The notes beneath the pieces are model-generated. The model ran no database searches and had not been told where the DNA came from. It saw nothing but the letters and a program-made list of their open reading frames with translations. A stretch of 26,780 nucleotides of DNA from a virus, in the IMG/VR virus record IMGVR_UViG_3300030106_002434, positions 1 to 26,780 of that record, one strand, 5' to 3'. This document shows positions 1 to 5,449 of this stretch, piece by piece (position 1 is the stretch's first letter; every line of letters starts with the position of its first letter). A program made the position numbers and the translations under genes.

Positions 1-2
1 CC

Positions 3-95
3 GCCCCATTATTTGGGTTCGGTGATGAAGACATCCTTGAAATGTGGGTGCTGCTGCAAGAACTCAGGGTTGCACCAAGCAACAACCAAGCGTAA
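3..95 (+). CDS. C-terminal end of an unidentified upstream gene (partial)
   Basis: An open frame enters from the left edge and runs 30 codons to a TAA. The residues read APLFGFGDEDILEMWV and onwards to a polar end, PSNNQA. The composition is protein-like and the frame lies 38 bases upstream of the next gene on the same strand, so it is probably the end of a real gene in the same operon. Too little is present to name a family. Confidence 0.5.
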   Translation, partial: APLFGFGDEDILEMWVLLQELRVAPSNNQA

Positions 96-98
96 CAT
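70..98 (+). promoter_or_regulatory. Weak sigma70-like promoter candidate upstream of ardC
   Basis: TTGCAC (70-75) and TAACAT (93-98) are separated by exactly 17 bases. Each hexamer departs from consensus at two or more positions, and the -10 overlaps the stop codon of the upstream partial gene. It would start a transcript about 30 bases before ardC. By eye it could be chance. Confidence 0.25.
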
Positions 99-114
99 TT
101 AAACCATAACTACT

Positions 115-136
115 AACCAATAAGGAACAACCCATG
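115..136 (+). promoter_or_regulatory. Shared translation leader, copy 1 (before ardC)
   Basis: AACCAATAAGGA followed closely by AACCCATG precedes the ardC start. Nearly the same leader, with AAGGAG in place of AAGGAA, precedes the gene at 4361. The AAGGA is the ribosome-binding site and the ATG at 134 is the start. Both copies lie at starts not coupled to a preceding stop, so this looks like a reused initiation cassette. Confidence 0.4.
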
Positions 137-1045
137 AAAAAAGAACTCAAAAAGCAGATCGTTGACCAGATCATTGAGATAGTCGGCGAAGGCGGATCGT
201 TTCAAGCAGGATTCTCCACGCTAACCGCGATGCCAACCAACGCGCTCACGGGCGAAAAGTACCGTGGATTCAACGCCTTTTGGCTGGGCTTCTTTGGATG
301 CACCAAGGTGGCTACGCTCAAGCAGTGGGCACAACTGGGCTACAACTGCGCCGGACTGGGTGAGAAGGGCAAGAACGTGGGCATCAGAATCACCAAAGGG
401 TTCAATCTGTACGACAAAGAAGAACAGCCCGATGGTTCCATCCAGAAGAAATACAAGGGCAAAGGCTTTGGTTCCGCCATCGTCTACCGAGCCGAGGACG
501 TTGCCTCTTTCGAGGACGGGTCACCTTACCCGATAGAAGTGCCTGAGATGATTGATACCACCGAGCGTAACGCCAAGGTGGACGCATTCATTGTCAACTA
601 TCACGAAGCTACCGGCGTGAAGCTTACCCGCAATCCCGTGGGCGGTGCCTTCTACCAACCTTCCACAGACACAATCAACATGCCGATGCCGGAGCAGTTC
701 AACGACACACCCACCAGCACCGCCACCGAGAACATGTACAGCACACACCTTCACGAGGCGGGTCACTCAACGGGACACAAGTCACGGCTCAATCGACTGG
801 GAGACAAGAGTAAGCGCGGGTATGCCTACGAGGAACTCATTGCAGAGCTGACGGCAGCGATGCTCTGCGTGGAGTTGGGCGTTACCAACGAAGCGCGAGA
901 AGATCACGGCCACTACGTTGCGTCATGGTTAACCGCACTTGGCAACGATGTGGACTACATCTTCAAGGCCGCAGCCGAAGCACAGAGGGCGGTGGATTAC
1001 ATCATCAAGGCCCAACCTGAGAACCAAACCGAGGAGGCCGCATAG
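134..1045 (+). CDS. ardC: ArdC-type antirestriction protein (ssDNA-binding domain plus zincin metallopeptidase)
   Basis: The 303-residue product has the two-part ArdC layout. The N-terminal part (about 1-130) carries the aromatic/glycine pattern of the ArdC ssDNA-binding domain, including EKYRGFNAFWL near 41-51. The C-terminal part is a zincin with HEAGH at 207-211 and a second helix EELIAE at 233-238 supplying the likely third zinc ligand, so the catalytic residues are intact. ArdC proteins of plasmids and phages protect incoming DNA from type I and other restriction enzymes. Length is normal for the family. The ATG follows AAGGAA by 7 bases. It leads a plus-strand block of small overlapping genes and a DNA methyltransferase, which fits an early anti-host role. 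The family call is firm. The antirestriction role in this phage is inferred. Confidence 0.9.
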   Translation: MKKELKKQIVDQIIEIVGEGGSFQAGFSTLTAMPTNALTGEKYRGFNAFWLGFFGCTKVATLKQWAQLGYNCAGLGEKGKNVGIRITKGFNLYDKEEQPDGSIQKKYKGKGFGSAIVYRAEDVASFEDGSPYPIEVPEMIDTTERNAKVDAFIVNYHEATGVKLTRNPVGGAFYQPSTDTINMPMPEQFNDTPTSTATENMYSTHLHEAGHSTGHKSRLNRLGDKSKRGYAYEELIAELTAAMLCVELGVTNEAREDHGHYVASWLTALGNDVDYIFKAAAEAQRAVDYIIKAQPENQTEEAA

Positions 1046-1064
1046 CGGCCCATAGGAGCAACCA

Positions 1065-1232
1065 ATGACACACGAACATCTAACCCCAGTATGGGATGGC
1101 TTTTGCCGGATGAGGTCTTTGCCTCGCCTATCTGCCGATGAACTATTCGCGCAGGATTATCTGTCAGAAAGCGAACGTGCTTTTGTAGGCATGTTCATCA
1201 AGCTCTGGGAGACAGCGGAGGACACGGAATGA
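1065..1232 (+). CDS. Small hypothetical protein, 55 residues
   Basis: ATG follows AGGAGC by a few bases and the frame runs 55 codons. The peptide has a coherent amphipathic character (LPRLSADELFAQDYLSESER, then a hydrophobic helix AFVGMFIKLWE). It starts 19 bases after ardC and its TGA overlaps the next ATG as ATGA, which implies translational coupling. I recognise no family. Reality is supported by the ribosome-binding site and the coupled overlap. Confidence 0.6.
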   Translation: MTHEHLTPVWDGFCRMRSLPRLSADELFAQDYLSESERAFVGMFIKLWETAEDTE

Positions 1233-1396
1233 TCACGAATGATTTTTTGGTAAACAACCTTTTAGAAATCGACCAAAGACTGGCGGATGAGAGTGATTAC
1301 GAAAGCAACCTGAGACCAAAGATCAAAGAGATCTTGGATTTTCTTGTCGAAACTGCAATGAATTTGGAGATGGTAAATGACGAACCCAAGCGATAA
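1229..1396 (+). CDS. Small hypothetical protein, 55 residues
   Basis: It starts within the ATGA shared with the previous stop and ends 20 bases into the next gene. The sequence is acidic and helical (NNLLEIDQRLADESDYESN, then IKEILDFLVETAMNLEMV), as in small single-helix-bundle phage proteins. No recognisable family. It belongs to the chain of coupled small genes after ardC. Confidence 0.6.
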   Translation: MITNDFLVNNLLEIDQRLADESDYESNLRPKIKEILDFLVETAMNLEMVNDEPKR

Positions 1397-1712
1397 GACT
1401 GACCTTCACCTGATTGTCGAAGGGATAGAAGACATTTGGGAGTCGTGGGTCAAGGCCAGCGAGGAGGTGATCGAAATCGAGACCAGCTACAAAGCATTCT
1501 GCTCTGCTACAAAGAAGGCGTTGATGGACGCTGGCGCAACCGCGACCAAGGCAGAGGCACATGTGCAAGCCGACGTTGAGTGGGCCGATAAGTACCGCGA
1601 ACTCCAACTGGCTAGGTTGAAGGTGCAGAAGACGCTGAAGCTGATGGAGATCAAGCGGATGGAGTTTGAGGCAGAGCGTACCAACCAAGCCAACCTGAGG
1701 CAGATCCAATGA
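1377..1712 (+). CDS. Hypothetical helical phage protein, 111 residues
   Basis: The product is almost entirely predicted helix. An acidic first third (EGIEDIWESWVKASEEVIEI) is followed by a charged coiled-coil-like second half (residues about 55-105: AEAHVQADVEWADKYRELQ, QKTLKLMEIKRMEFEAERTNQ). It resembles small helical proteins common in phage early or recombination regions, but I cannot name a function. It overlaps the previous gene by 20 bases and its stop overlaps the next ATG (ATGA). Confidence 0.75.
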   Translation: MTNPSDKTDLHLIVEGIEDIWESWVKASEEVIEIETSYKAFCSATKKALMDAGATATKAEAHVQADVEWADKYRELQLARLKVQKTLKLMEIKRMEFEAERTNQANLRQIQ

Positions 1713-1948
1713 GCGAGAAGTTTATCCATGACGTGCGGGAAAAAGTGATCAAGATGGAGAAGATCAGCGAAATCCAGGAGACCCTACAAAACATGGCAAC
1801 CTTGATGGTTGGCTATCCCGATGCGAGCGAGGAGCAAAGCAAGCGATGGCTCGACACTTTAAACATCTGCCGGATCGAACTTAGGCGACGGCATCCCGCA
1901 GGGAATGTACATCTTTCGCCAAAGAAGGGAGTGATCAGCAATGATTGA
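1709..1948 (+). CDS. Hypothetical protein, 79 residues
   Basis: The frame opens in an ATGA overlap with the previous gene and ends 8 bases into the next. The N-terminal two thirds look helical (IHDVREKVIKMEKISEIQET), and the C-terminal tail is basic and disordered-looking (IELRRRHPAGNVHLSPKKG). No family recognised. Tight coupling on both sides supports it. Confidence 0.65.
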   Translation: MSEKFIHDVREKVIKMEKISEIQETLQNMATLMVGYPDASEEQSKRWLDTLNICRIELRRRHPAGNVHLSPKKGVISND

Positions 1949-2264
1949 TGAAGAATGGATCAAGGAATACGAGAAGGCGGTAGCAGAGGTTCATCGCAAG
2001 CTCAATGTCTGTGAGAAAGAACTCGTGATGTACTTTGTTAGAACGGATGTCGATCAGCTTGGATCGAAAGATTGGTGGGCAAAAGAGGTTCAAACAAGGC
2101 TGCTCCACGTCATCCAAAGGGACATCGGGCTGTTGGCTAAAGGTGTCCATAAATATCGCGGATGGCGAGAGCGAATCGCTAGGATGGAGCTAGAAGGTAA
2201 GCTAGAGGGCAATGATCTCAACAGCGATAGCCTGCTGGTATACGGTCAATACAAAATATATTAA
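1941..2264 (+). CDS. Hypothetical protein, 107 residues
   Basis: A helical, strongly charged product (EEWIKEYEKAVAEVHRKLNV) with a tryptophan-rich middle (GSKDWWAKEVQTRLLHVIQR). It overlaps its upstream neighbour by 8 bases. Its TAA sits at the edge of the AAGGAGG ribosome-binding site of the next gene. No motif suggests a function. Confidence 0.7.
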   Translation: MIDEEWIKEYEKAVAEVHRKLNVCEKELVMYFVRTDVDQLGSKDWWAKEVQTRLLHVIQRDIGLLAKGVHKYRGWRERIARMELEGKLEGNDLNSDSLLVYGQYKIY

Positions 2265-2278
2265 GGAGGACTAACACA

Positions 2279-2560
2279 TTGAAAGGGAGAAACCATTTCG
2301 CGGATCTCGAAAAAGAGGTACGCGAGTATTTATCTGACGATGATCTTCGCACGCAAGTGCTTGAAGAATTAGCTCAAAACATTTTGAGAAAAATGGTGGA
2401 GATGCACAGTTACAGTAACGGGCCTGGGCTTGTGAGTCCAGCGCCGAAAAGCTCTGTGTCCTTCACTGGCGCGATAGTTAAAGGCGTTGCCAGCACAATC
2501 GCCGAGGAGTTGGGGAAGCATGCCGAGGAACGTCCTGCGCCCAAAAAAGCAGATAGCTAG
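2279..2560 (+). CDS. Hypothetical protein, 93 residues, TTG start
   Basis: The start is TTG at 2279, chosen because a strong AAGGAGG (2263-2269) lies 9 bases upstream and no in-frame ATG is better placed. The N-terminal half is an acidic helix (LEKEVREYLSDDDLRTQVLE). The C-terminal half alternates Gly/Ser/Ala with a short hydrophobic stretch (FTGAIVKGVASTIAEELGK) and ends in a charged tail. No family recognised. Confidence 0.65.
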   Translation: MKGRNHFADLEKEVREYLSDDDLRTQVLEELAQNILRKMVEMHSYSNGPGLVSPAPKSSVSFTGAIVKGVASTIAEELGKHAEERPAPKKADS

Positions 2561-2592
2561 TTATGAATAGAAAGGCGCAAGGAGTCGGGAGA

Positions 2593-2874
2593 ATGGTAAT
2601 GCAGATCGATAAGAATGTGCCGCTGCCAGATGAGAAGCGTGGCAGCAATCAATACAAAACCAAGTTCTCACACCTAAGCAAGATTATCGAAACGTGGGAG
2701 GTGGGCGACAGCGTGGCCTTTAAGTTTCACATAAAGAAATTTAAGAGCCAATCACGAACCTCGTTTTCGGCTGAAGCTATCGCTCTCAAAAACAAGGCAA
2801 AGGCGGTTGGGCAAAAAACATCGCAGCGCGTTATGGCTGATGAAGGCGTGATTCGAGTGTGGAGGGTGGAATGA
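2593..2874 (+). CDS. Small phage protein of the 'IDKNVPLP ... RVWRV' type, 93 residues
   Basis: I place the start at ATG 2593 because AAGGAG (2579-2584) lies 8 bases upstream. An earlier in-frame ATG at 2563 has no ribosome-binding site. The product opens with MVMQIDKNVPLPDEKRG, has a central GDSVAFKF strand, a segment SAEAIALKNKAKAVGQK and a C-terminal GVIRVWRV strand. This arrangement is common in small phage and plasmid proteins of unknown function. A relative lies at 8615-8947. Its TGA overlaps the methyltransferase start. Confidence 0.7.
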   Translation: MVMQIDKNVPLPDEKRGSNQYKTKFSHLSKIIETWEVGDSVAFKFHIKKFKSQSRTSFSAEAIALKNKAKAVGQKTSQRVMADEGVIRVWRVE

Positions 2875-3947
2875 TGAGAGTGCTGGATCTATTCAGTGGG
2901 ATAGGTGGGTTCTCATTGGGGCTGGAAGCTGCCGGTATGGAGACTGTCGCCTTCTGTGAGAAGGATTCATTCTGCCGCAAGGTGCTGGCCCAGCACTGGC
3001 CTAACGTGCCCGTACACAAAGATATAAGGGATTTAGATGGACAAGCATATCGGGGAACAGTTGACGTTGTTTGCGGAGGATTCCCATGTCAGCCCTTCTC
3101 AGTCGCAGGACTACGACAAGGGCAGGACGATGACCGTCACCTCTGGCCTGAGATGCTTAGAGTTATACGAGAATGTCAGCCCCGCTGGGTCATTGGCGAG
3201 AACGTTTCTGGGTTCATCCGAATGGCACTCGACGATGTGTGCGCTGATCTGGAGCGCGAAGGCTACGAAGTCAGGACGTTTGTACTACCAGCTTGTGCCG
3301 TCGATGCTCGCCACCGACGAGACCGAGTCTGGATTGTGGGCTACACCGGCAGCGAGTACCGGCGGCGGGATACCGATGGACGCAGAAGCCAAGGGGTGGA
3401 AGTGGGAGGGCTCCTACTGGAGGAGGCCGGACGGCTCGAAGTTTCAGACTCAGTTGATCGATCAAGCGCGGATGTGGCGCACCCCGATGAACTCGGACTG
3501 GAAGAACATGGACACCGCGAACCAACTCAGCCTGTCAAAGCAGGTCAAAGACCCCGCTCTGTGGCCCACACCAACAGTCAACGGGAACTACAACGCGAAG
3601 GGAGCCAGCCAGAAATCGGGGGATGGTCTGGCAACGGCAGTGAGAAAGGCCGGAATGTTCCCGACCCCCACGACCAGGGACTACAAAGGCGGCAGGAAAG
3701 CCGAGACACTCGAGGCCAAGGGCAGACTACCAACCAACAGTCTCCCAGACTTGGTGAATTCTCAAGCGGGGGAGACTGGCCCCCTGAACCCGCCCTTCCT
3801 CGAATGGCTCATGGGGTTTCCCATCGGGTGGACAGAGTTAAAACCCTAGGCAACAGCGTTGTCCCAAGGCTTGTGGAAGTGATTGGAAAAATAGTTGTAT
3901 CATTGGACGAGAGTTATGGTACATTGGACGAACAAACAGAAAACTAA
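2871..3947 (+). CDS. dcm-like: C5-cytosine DNA methyltransferase
   Basis: A 358-residue DNA (cytosine-5) methyltransferase transferring methyl from SAM to cytosine. Visible motifs are I (DLFSGIGG, 6-13, SAM binding), IV (PCQPFS with nucleophile Cys73), VI (ENV, 110-112), VIII (RHRRDRVWIVG, 147-157) and X (GNSVVP, about 327-332). The start is ATG 2871, sharing bases with the previous stop, with GGAGG at 2861-2865. An ATG at 2874 is equally possible. Between motifs VIII and X (residues about 158-310) the frame is hydrophilic and low in hydrophobics, with repeated V-(A/P)-(H/D)-(T/P) units such as SVAHTNSQREL and NVPDPHDQGLQRR, unlike an ordinary folded recognition domain. A second open frame overlaps this region. 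The likely role is self-protection of phage DNA from restriction. The target sequence cannot be read from here. Confidence 0.92.
   Translation: MMRVLDLFSGIGGFSLGLEAAGMETVAFCEKDSFCRKVLAQHWPNVPVHKDIRDLDGQAYRGTVDVVCGGFPCQPFSVAGLRQGQDDDRHLWPEMLRVIRECQPRWVIGENVSGFIRMALDDVCADLEREGYEVRTFVLPACAVDARHRRDRVWIVGYTGSEYRRRDTDGRRSQGVEVGGLLLEEAGRLEVSDSVDRSSADVAHPDELGLEEHGHREPTQPVKAGQRPRSVAHTNSQRELQREGSQPEIGGWSGNGSEKGRNVPDPHDQGLQRRQESRDTRGQGQTTNQQSPRLGEFSSGGDWPPEPALPRMAHGVSHRVDRVKTLGNSVVPRLVEVIGKIVVSLDESYGTLDEQTEN
3037..3849 (+). CDS. Overprinted frame inside the methyltransferase gene, 270 residues
   Basis: An uninterrupted 270-codon frame lies +1 to the methyltransferase and wholly within it. ATG 3037 has AAGGGA (3026-3031) 5 bases upstream. 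The product starts MDKHIGEQLTLFAEDSHVS, then MTVTSGLRCLELYE and SSEWHSTMCALIWSAKAT. It then has four [LM][WF]xTP units (LWATP, MWRTP, LWPTP, MFPTP; two followed by SDWKN or RDYKG) and ends NPPFLEWLMGFPIGWTELKP. I recognise this layout from phage and bacterial proteins usually deposited as hypothetical or methyltransferase-associated. The EWLMGFPIGW end resembles motif IX of C5 methyltransferases (RLQGFPDDW-like). Its composition is more protein-like than that of the methyltransferase frame over the same bases. Whether it is translated alone, by frameshift or not at all is open. Confidence 0.55.
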   Translation: MDKHIGEQLTLFAEDSHVSPSQSQDYDKGRTMTVTSGLRCLELYENVSPAGSLARTFLGSSEWHSTMCALIWSAKATKSGRLYYQLVPSMLATDETESGLWATPAASTGGGIPMDAEAKGWKWEGSYWRRPDGSKFQTQLIDQARMWRTPMNSDWKNMDTANQLSLSKQVKDPALWPTPTVNGNYNAKGASQKSGDGLATAVRKAGMFPTPTTRDYKGGRKAETLEAKGRLPTNSLPDLVNSQAGETGPLNPPFLEWLMGFPIGWTELKP

Positions 3948-3958
3948 TAGGAGTCCCT

Positions 3959-4336
3959 ATGGAATGGCACAAAAAAACTGAAGATCAGTACGAAGCATTT
4001 ATGACTGTGATGGCTGGCGGCGACAATGAGAACGAAGCCAGTTTGACTGTGGACGAGTGGTTCACCATTACGACGGTGCTTCGTGATTTTTTAGAAGTGA
4101 TTACGTTTGAGAAAACCGTCGAAGATCTAGAGGCAGAGTGCTACGACGACGAAAGTGTCGAGCTACTTGAGAAGGTACTGAAAAAGATCGAGAAGGTGGA
4201 GGAGTTCGACGCCAGCCCTATCTATGTTTCGGAGCTAGATATGCGCCGAATTCAGTCTGGTAAAGAGTCTTTCGTTGAATTCCTTGACAGAAAGAAAAAT
4301 GAAAAAGCTAGGCAAGAAGCCACAACATCTAACTAA
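3959..4336 (+). CDS. Acidic hypothetical protein, 125 residues
   Basis: ATG follows an AGGAG by about 7 bases, 11 bases after the methyltransferase stop. The product is rich in Glu and Asp and mostly helical (EKTVEDLEAECYDDESVELL, LEKVLKKIEKVEEFD), with a basic C-terminal tail (DRKKNEKARQEA). Strong net acidity is a feature of DNA-mimic and anti-host proteins but is not evidence of one. No family recognised. Confidence 0.7.
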   Translation: MEWHKKTEDQYEAFMTVMAGGDNENEASLTVDEWFTITTVLRDFLEVITFEKTVEDLEAECYDDESVELLEKVLKKIEKVEEFDASPIYVSELDMRRIQSGKESFVEFLDRKKNEKARQEATTSN

Positions 4337-4342
4337 TCTCAA

Positions 4343-4363
4343 AACCAATAAGGAGAACCCATG
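4343..4363 (+). promoter_or_regulatory. Shared translation leader, copy 2
   Basis: ACCAATAAGGAG followed by AACCCATG matches the leader before ardC (115-136), apart from one inserted base and A for G in the ribosome-binding site. It immediately precedes the gene at 4361. Confidence 0.4.
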
Positions 4364-4750
4364 AGAACGGAAACAAAGAACGAACTGCGTCAGCAATTGA
4401 ACAATGCGCTGGCAACAAATAGAAGGCTGGAGAAAGAGATTTCTCTGATTCAGGAGTTCGATATGCCAGAGCGGCTGTACCTATCGGTGAGTCAAGTTTG
4501 CGATATTCTTGATACGATCCATCATGCTCATCTGTCTTTGCGAGACGATGCGAGCAACCAAGAGGGCGACAGTCAAAAGCTATCGGATGATTCGTTGGTA
4601 GCCATTTACCAGAAAGAATGTCGGCTGAATGATTTGATGCAAAGAATCAAAGATCAGTGTAGATCTAACTATGAATTTAGTTCCCCGCTTCAAACGCATG
4701 CGGCGGTCCCTCCGACCGATGATGAATCTTTGGAGATAGCAAATGACTAG
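4361..4750 (+). CDS. Hypothetical protein with N-terminal coiled coil, 129 residues
   Basis: Starts 5 bases after AAGGAG. Residues 1-35 form a likely coiled coil (ELRQQLNNALATNRRLEKEI). A second helical part (VSQVCDILDTIHHAHLSLRD) and a polar, probably flexible C-terminus follow. It overlaps the next gene by 8 bases. Function unknown. Confidence 0.7.
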   Translation: MRTETKNELRQQLNNALATNRRLEKEISLIQEFDMPERLYLSVSQVCDILDTIHHAHLSLRDDASNQEGDSQKLSDDSLVAIYQKECRLNDLMQRIKDQCRSNYEFSSPLQTHAAVPPTDDESLEIAND

Positions 4751-4955
4751 TGCTGTAGACGAAAGGTTATACGAGGTAACCCTCACCCAGTCTGAAGTGG
4801 ATTTGCTACAGCGTTTAATGAAAGCATCCGCGGACGATCCAAGACTTCACGGCACCATCGGCACTTGCTTTTGGTTTCACGGTATCTTAGAAGAGGATAA
4901 CAAGCACTTCAAAGATACTTGGACTGCCCTCCAAGCGAAAGTGGAGGATCTCTGA
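4743..4955 (+). CDS. Hypothetical protein, 70 residues
   Basis: It overlaps its upstream neighbour by 8 bases. Its TGA shares its last base with the ATG of the next gene (TGATG). It opens with a strand-like YEVTLTQSEVDLLQRLM, the style of small phage proteins in which a beta strand precedes a helix. No family recognised. Confidence 0.65.
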   Translation: MTSAVDERLYEVTLTQSEVDLLQRLMKASADDPRLHGTIGTCFWFHGILEEDNKHFKDTWTALQAKVEDL

Positions 4956-5194
4956 TGACTGTTATGGCTGAGATGGAGGCGATGAAAAACTTGGCAGACG
5001 AGATACTAGGCAAGCTGACAGAGGGCATCAAAGACGCGCAGAGATATGAGGTCACCGTTTTCTACACGCACAATGAGAAGCTGCGCCATATGTCGTACAA
5101 AGACCTCACACTAGGCGACATCAGCACACTGCCAGAAGTTTTGTCTGGGGATGTTGAGTCTATGACGGTTCGTAAGATGAGGAAACTTTTATAG
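4955..5194 (+). CDS. Hypothetical protein, 79 residues, last gene of the early plus-strand block
   Basis: The start is ATG 4955, 7 bases after GGAGG (4943-4947) and in TGATG overlap with the preceding stop. An ATG 12 codons earlier would lie deep in the previous gene without a ribosome-binding site. The product has a helical N-terminus (MAEMEAMKNLADEILGKLTE) and a strand YEVTVFYTHNEKLRHMSYKD. Its stop codon lies at the edge of the first intergenic inverted repeat, so the mRNA would run directly into that structure. Confidence 0.65.
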   Translation: MTVMAEMEAMKNLADEILGKLTEGIKDAQRYEVTVFYTHNEKLRHMSYKDLTLGDISTLPEVLSGDVESMTVRKMRKLL

Positions 5195-5261
5195 GAATGA
5201 GCCGCTTGGGACGCCAGGCGACCGGCAGCGTCAGGTGGAGGACATCGCCATGTCCATTCCT
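5193..5261 (+). ncRNA. Candidate structured RNA: three-helix fold after the early operon
   Basis: By eye the plus strand folds into an outer helix AGGAATG (5193-5199) with CATTCCT (5255-5261), an inner hairpin GACGC (5210-5214) with GCGTC (5228-5232), and a second hairpin GACAT (5241-5245), loop CGCC, ATGTC (5250-5254). The last stem abuts the closing strand of the outer helix, giving a compact three-way arrangement of perfect pairs. There is no U-rich tail, so it is not a standard terminator. No known RNA family is recognised. It is a structural prediction without alignment support. Confidence 0.35.
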
Positions 5262-5272
5262 TATGAGAAATA

Positions 5273-5327
5273 GGAGCGATGATCGGAGGCGGCAGTCTGA
5301 AATCACTCTTAATCGCTCCAACTGCCG
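5273..5327 (+). ncRNA. Candidate H-type RNA pseudoknot
   Basis: GGAGCGAT (5273-5280) is perfectly complementary to ATCGCTCC (5312-5319). CGGCAGT (5290-5296) is perfectly complementary to ACTGCCG (5321-5327). The two helices (8 and 7 pairs) interleave, with loops of 9, 15 and 1 bases, which is the geometry of an H-type pseudoknot. The first helix would bury AGGAG (5272-5276) and the ATG at 5279 of a tiny frame. It lies in the convergent gap 11 bases after the three-helix element. The same complementarity exists on the minus strand, so the transcribed strand is uncertain. Confidence 0.35.
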
Positions 5328-5330
5328 GAT

Positions 5331-5432
5331 TTAACCTGAGATCAGATAAAGGACAAACGCAAACCCATACAGCGAAGCAACGACGCCAAGCCCAATCAGG
5401 ACGCCAGTCTTAACTTCATTATCAATTTTCAC
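5331..5432 (-). CDS. Putative 33-residue single-pass membrane peptide, GTG start
   Basis: Minus-strand frame from GTG (5432-5430) to TAA (5333-5331). The peptide has a short charged head (MKIDNEVKTG, GTG read as Met) followed by a clean hydrophobic segment of about 20 residues, ending SG. AAGGGA lies about 4 bases upstream of the GTG. It would be the last gene of the minus-strand primase block, about 150 bases after its neighbour. It is too short for a normal holin and could be a small membrane regulator. Its length makes chance possible, but the hydrophobic pattern is unusually coherent. Confidence 0.35.
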   Translation of the reverse strand: MKIDNEVKTGVLIGLGVVASLYGFAFVLYLISG

Positions 5433-5449
5433 TTGATCCCTTTGGAGTG

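Noticed and set aside
1323-1709. 128-codon minus-strand frame opposite the gene at 1377
   Set aside because: Leu/His/Cys-rich antisense shadow of a Glu/Lys/Gln-rich coding region, with no ribosome-binding site.
3271-3525. 84-codon minus-strand frame inside the methyltransferase locus
   Set aside because: Unlike the +1 frame it has no ribosome-binding site, no recognisable motif and no repeated signature. It is explained by GC-rich coding on the opposite strand.
3901-3931. CATTGGACGA direct repeat at the end of the methyltransferase gene
   Set aside because: Only 10 bases, 21 bases apart, in coding sequence. No symmetric or mobile-element features suggest an attachment or regulatory site.
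5279-5413. 44-codon plus-strand frame starting within the pseudoknot
   Set aside because: The AGGAG is only 2 bases from the ATG, the second half is Gln/Arg/Ser-rich and unlike a folded peptide, and it overlaps the more coherent membrane peptide on the other strand. Kept only as a possible readout of the pseudoknot.
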